NCBI GenBank assembly: GCA_022457155.1
Contig: JAJGOT010000562.1
Span: forward strand, 310,001 to 374,000
DNA: 64,000 nt
Origin: Cladopsammia gracilis
Taxonomy: Eukaryota > Cnidaria > Anthozoa > Scleractinia > Dendrophylliidae
Direction: 5' to 3'
Below, one piece after another: positions 60,902-64,000 of the stretch. How positions within the stretch are numbered: position 1 is the first letter of the stretch; each line of letters begins with the position of its first letter. The notes under the pieces were generated by a model, which was not told the DNA's origin, made no database searches, and was given only the letters and a program-made list of their open reading frames with translations. The translations under genes and the position numbers were made by a program.

Positions 60902-61979
60902 GTAAGTAAAGGCAGAATTATCAACGGTGACAGATCTAGGGAAGGGGCCACGGGGGGTCGGGTTCCCCTCTCTTATCTTGTTTAAAAACGTAAAGCCTGG
61001 AGGGATGAAATATCTTTCAATAATGTAAATATCATGGGTTATGGCGCATCTGAGGATCTTTAATTATCTAAAATGGCGGCCACGATTGCCACCATCTTGG
61101 ATTTTATTAAAAATTCATTTTTTTCTGAAAATGCGGAAATTGAAAAGATTGTTTTGCTAGAGTTGTAAAATATGATATCATTAAACATTTTGCTTCTTTT
61201 GGTAACGTTTTATATGTTTTATCTTTCACCGAAAAAAAGTGAAAACACGCAAGGCCGTGACAAAACTCGTGAGCAAACTCGTGAATATGAAAAGCTGTAA
61301 ATAAAATATTTTTCACTAAAAATTTCGCAGCTTTAAATTTATAAAAACAAGAAAGTTGCAAAGCCACTGGGCGATTTTTTGGATGATATACTTACTCTCT
61401 ATTTTCAAACATTTCTAATAGTGAGTGGCGCGACATTGTAAATTTCTTGGGAGCTGGAAGCTTGTGGGGACTAACATGACCATCTCAGAATCCTGCGATT
61501 TTTACCAGCTTGAAGCTGGCACGAAATGACGCTGTTTGCGAAGTTTAGGTTCGAGGCAACATGACTTGGGCGAGCCATAAGCGACTGAAATTTCGTCTTC
61601 TAAATCATTTTAGTGGGAAACTCGATAACTGTGAGCTATAAATACAGCTGCGGTTAAGACAATTTTATCCAGTGGTAGATAAATTTGACAGTTATAAATA
61701 TATCCTGTTTCGATTGTGAAACAAAAACGCCTCACAAACTTTACGCAGAAATAAGCAAGTTACTCCGCATTTAGGCCAGTTTGAATAGAAAATGAAAATT
61801 ATCAACTTCTTTTTACGTACCAAAGCACCTTCAGCATAAAGGTCTGCGTGAACTCTCTTATCTGCAAGATTGTGCACAACACGCATATGTGATGTTTTGA
61901 CATTATCTTCGTCGCACATGTCGCACTTCGCACCGCTCAAAACACAGTCTTTCCAGTTGAAAGCGCCAAAATGCGCTAT
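60902..61979. other. CUB gene intron; possible minus-strand coding piece
   Basis: Mostly AT-rich. On the minus strand an open stretch (61979-61821) reads GAKCDMCDEDNVKTSHMRVV and ends at a GTACGT donor-like site. It is open in the same frame as 64000-63889 if the intervening TIR element is ignored. No family recognised. Confidence 0.35.
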
Positions 61980-61985
61980 ATTGTT

Positions 61986-63882
61986 CAGGGCATCTGATAG
62001 GATGCGGAAAAAAAATTAAAAATATGCGGAAATTTGAGGGCATATTAGCGGAGCACTTGCCAGGCCGAAGGCCTGGCTGCGCAGCCCCATACTCATAGAA
62101 CCAGAACCTATGCCCTTCATTTTTCATGGTCATGGCTAGCGGAATGTTTCGCGGGCGTGCGTGTGCCCTCCGCTGTCGCACAGGACCGGACTGCGCAGGA
62201 CTAGCTCGCGGGCGCGTATGACGTCGCAAAACATGTGCGTACGAAGTCATGTTGAAACCAAAGCGAGGCTTTGTTTTTCGCGCGGTTACACGGCCGAATG
62301 TCACGTCAGCTAGTAAAACACTTTGATGTTTTGCTGTGAATTTACTAAGCGGAGAAAACCGTTTAAGTTAAAGGCGTTATTTCCCTGAATATTTCGCGGT
62401 TTGCTATTCAAGACAAGGATACTAATTAAGGGATACTTAGAAGCCGCTTTAGTGGAAAAAGACGAGCTTCCATGGATAAAACCTTGCTTCGAGGAACTTC
62501 ATGTATTACGTTTTTATCAAATGCGGGAGATGTCTGTTTTCTACGGATTTCAGAACCAGAAGCGGAGATTTGAATTTCCAAGCAAGCGAGGGACATAAAG
62601 GTAAAACAGATTACAGTTTTCGATGAGAATTTATGTTGATATCAATCTGTGAGTGACTTTTTATTGGATGAGAATTTATGTTGATATCAATCTGTGAGTG
62701 ACTTTTTATTGGTGTTATTGTTAGTTTTGGATAATTGATTTTAAAACGTGCTTAAATTCAGTTGTATCGATCTCTTGAATTTCATCGAAGAAAGCTTGAA
62801 CTCGATGAGCTATAATTAAATGGTACGCGTTTCGCTTTTAAACGTAAATTAATGGAGATTTGAATAAGTTTTTTCGAAAGAAGATTGTGTTGTCCATTTT
62901 TATGTGTTTGTTCATTCATTAGATAGTTTGAAAAGCGATTTTATGTAAACAAAACAAGACTTTGATTTTATAGTACAGTTCTATCATCACTCGCATCGCC
63001 TTATGCAAATATGTTTGTGTATTTTTGCAATGTTTGATTTTCAAATCAGTTTCTCGGGCAATTTTTGACAAACAAAAACTGTATTTTATTCGGAAACTAG
63101 TGGTACTAGTTATTCTAGACAGAGAAAAGTTATTTTTGTGAACTATTGTACGGTCGATAAAAATGTACTGTGTAGACGGTCGCGTAATACTGTTTTTGAG
63201 AATTGCTAAAATTGAAAATAGCCCGTTCGTCAATCTTAATTCTTGTGCTCCCAACCTTTCACCTTAGTTAAGTTTCACCTTAGTTAAGCTAGTTCAAAGT
63301 GCGACGCTGTTAGCCTTGGGCTATCTATATATATTATACGGGAAAATGCGTCGATTATGCGGAAAACACGCTCAATTATGCGGAAATTTAAAGTGATAAT
63401 TGGGCCTTTCCAATGCATTTACATCGAACATGTAATGCACGAACGTCAAAATACCTGTATTAAAACAGTGCTCGCTATCTTTGTCAAACATTTTGAAGCT
63501 TTTAGCAATGAAGGAACACCGAAGACGAACGAAAGAAGCCAAACAAGCGGCCATCTTGGTTAACCTTAGTAACCAGGCTAACAACGAAACTAGTATCCAG
63601 GCTCATCGCCAACAGAGGCGGGGAATTCCTGGAGGTTAAAAATCGCTCGTGAGAAAAAGCGGTGTGTTTTTGTCGATGTTTAGGAGAAAAACTGCCTCAA
63701 AATAATCAATCTCTTCGGTTTTTATGTTTATGAGGAAGGTTCGCAGCTGTTTTATTGTTAATATTGGGCAAATTTTTCAGTTTTATGCGGAAAATGCTCA
63801 GAAGATGCGGAGGATGCGGAAATTAGAGAATTATGCGGATCCGCATCACCGCATCCTTTACCGCATCCTGTCAGATGCCCTG
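61986..63882. mobile_element. 1.9-kb TIR element with 6-bp flanks, carrying a nested repeat
   Basis: CAGGGCATCTGATAGGATGC at the left and GCATCCTGTCAGATGCCCTG at the right are inverted, flanked by ATTGTT (61980-61985 and 63883-63888). ATGCGGA words recur inside both ends. Most of the interior (62048-63340) is the dispersed repeat copy 2. No transposase seen. Confidence 0.75.
62058..63330. repeat. Dispersed repeat, copy 2
   Basis: Collinear with 8503-9695. It lacks the 684-bp insertion found at the start of copy 1 and has a local duplication at 62625-62710. It is nested in the TIR element 61986-63882. Confidence 0.8.
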
Positions 63883-64000
63883 ATTGTTGGCAATATAGGT
63901 GAAAGTTTTTTTCTCGCCGTAGGATCTCTTATTTTGTGCAGAATAACAATTTGCATGGCGATAAAAAGCAATCCGACAAAGGCTCCTTTGAGGCCAACTC

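Overview
The window looks like chromosomal DNA of a metazoan, most likely an anthozoan cnidarian (coral or sea anemone). This is inferred from spliced host exons of animal families (an FGF and a CUB-domain secreted protein), GT-AG introns, and a dense load of foldback and terminal-inverted-repeat elements beside LINE, BEL/Pao, Penelope-like and Polinton elements. Species cannot be fixed from the sequence alone.

Left flank (1-25503). It opens inside a 141-bp-period repeat that encodes an acidic degenerate heptapeptide protein (2-1150). Several small foldback or TIR elements and tandem arrays follow. A three-exon FGF gene lies on the minus strand (exons 20226-20100, 15683-15580, 14990-14811). 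Its middle exon is exactly 104 bp, as in FGF genes generally. Its first intron carries a broken LINE that is itself split by a piggyBac-like element with TTAA target duplications. Then come a decayed L1/Tx1-type LINE and the gag part of a BEL/Pao retrotransposon.

Centre (25504-51023). A complete Maverick/Polinton (adintovirus-like) element of about 25.5 kb sits inside the BEL/Pao gag remnant, with a perfect 6-bp target duplication (ATGGAC). Its terminal inverted repeats are about 680 bp, and each is bounded by 132-bp inverted copies of the element terminus. Cargo: a two-TM SLATT-like protein, a fibre-like protein split by a nested 6.2-kb insertion, an A32-type packaging ATPase, an unknown acidic protein, penton-like and major capsid proteins, two small basic minor-virion candidates, an adenain-type protease, a zinc-ribbon ORF, a PLA2-like ORF, a DDE integrase with chromodomain, an acidic-tailed ssDNA-binding candidate, two unknowns, a TFIIB/VLTF-like zinc-ribbon protein, a 52-aa ORF and a protein-primed DNA polymerase B. 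Two promoter classes are visible. Replication-side genes (minus strand, right half) carry an A-tract followed by ATATTTATATA. Structural genes carry TATAATCT(T/A)ATA. Small hairpins close the gene blocks.

Most notable signal: the zinc-ribbon, PLA2-like and integrase ORFs are each offset by -1. The first junction has an in-frame G_GGA_AAC heptamer, a 5-nt spacer and a 14-bp stem. The second has an in-frame A_AAA_AAC heptamer and a weaker stem, and the integrase ORF has no usable upstream ATG. This resembles a retroviral gag-pro-pol frameshift cascade. Two extra single-base breaks in long A-runs (41878-41885 and 41940-41948) interrupt the middle ORF and may be decay or read errors.

Right flank (51024-64000). 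The rest of BEL/Pao gag is followed by a tandem array and foldback elements. A Penelope-like element is arranged as a near-perfect 1.75-kb palindrome inside one 12-bp target duplication, with hammerhead-like motifs and two identical GIY-YIG ORFs. The 5' end of a host gene follows: a TATA box and untranslated exon near 57376-57484, a signal-peptide exon at 60378-60470 and the first half of a CUB domain at 60745-60901. Its intron contains a 1.9-kb TIR element that carries a second copy of a dispersed repeat from the left flank.
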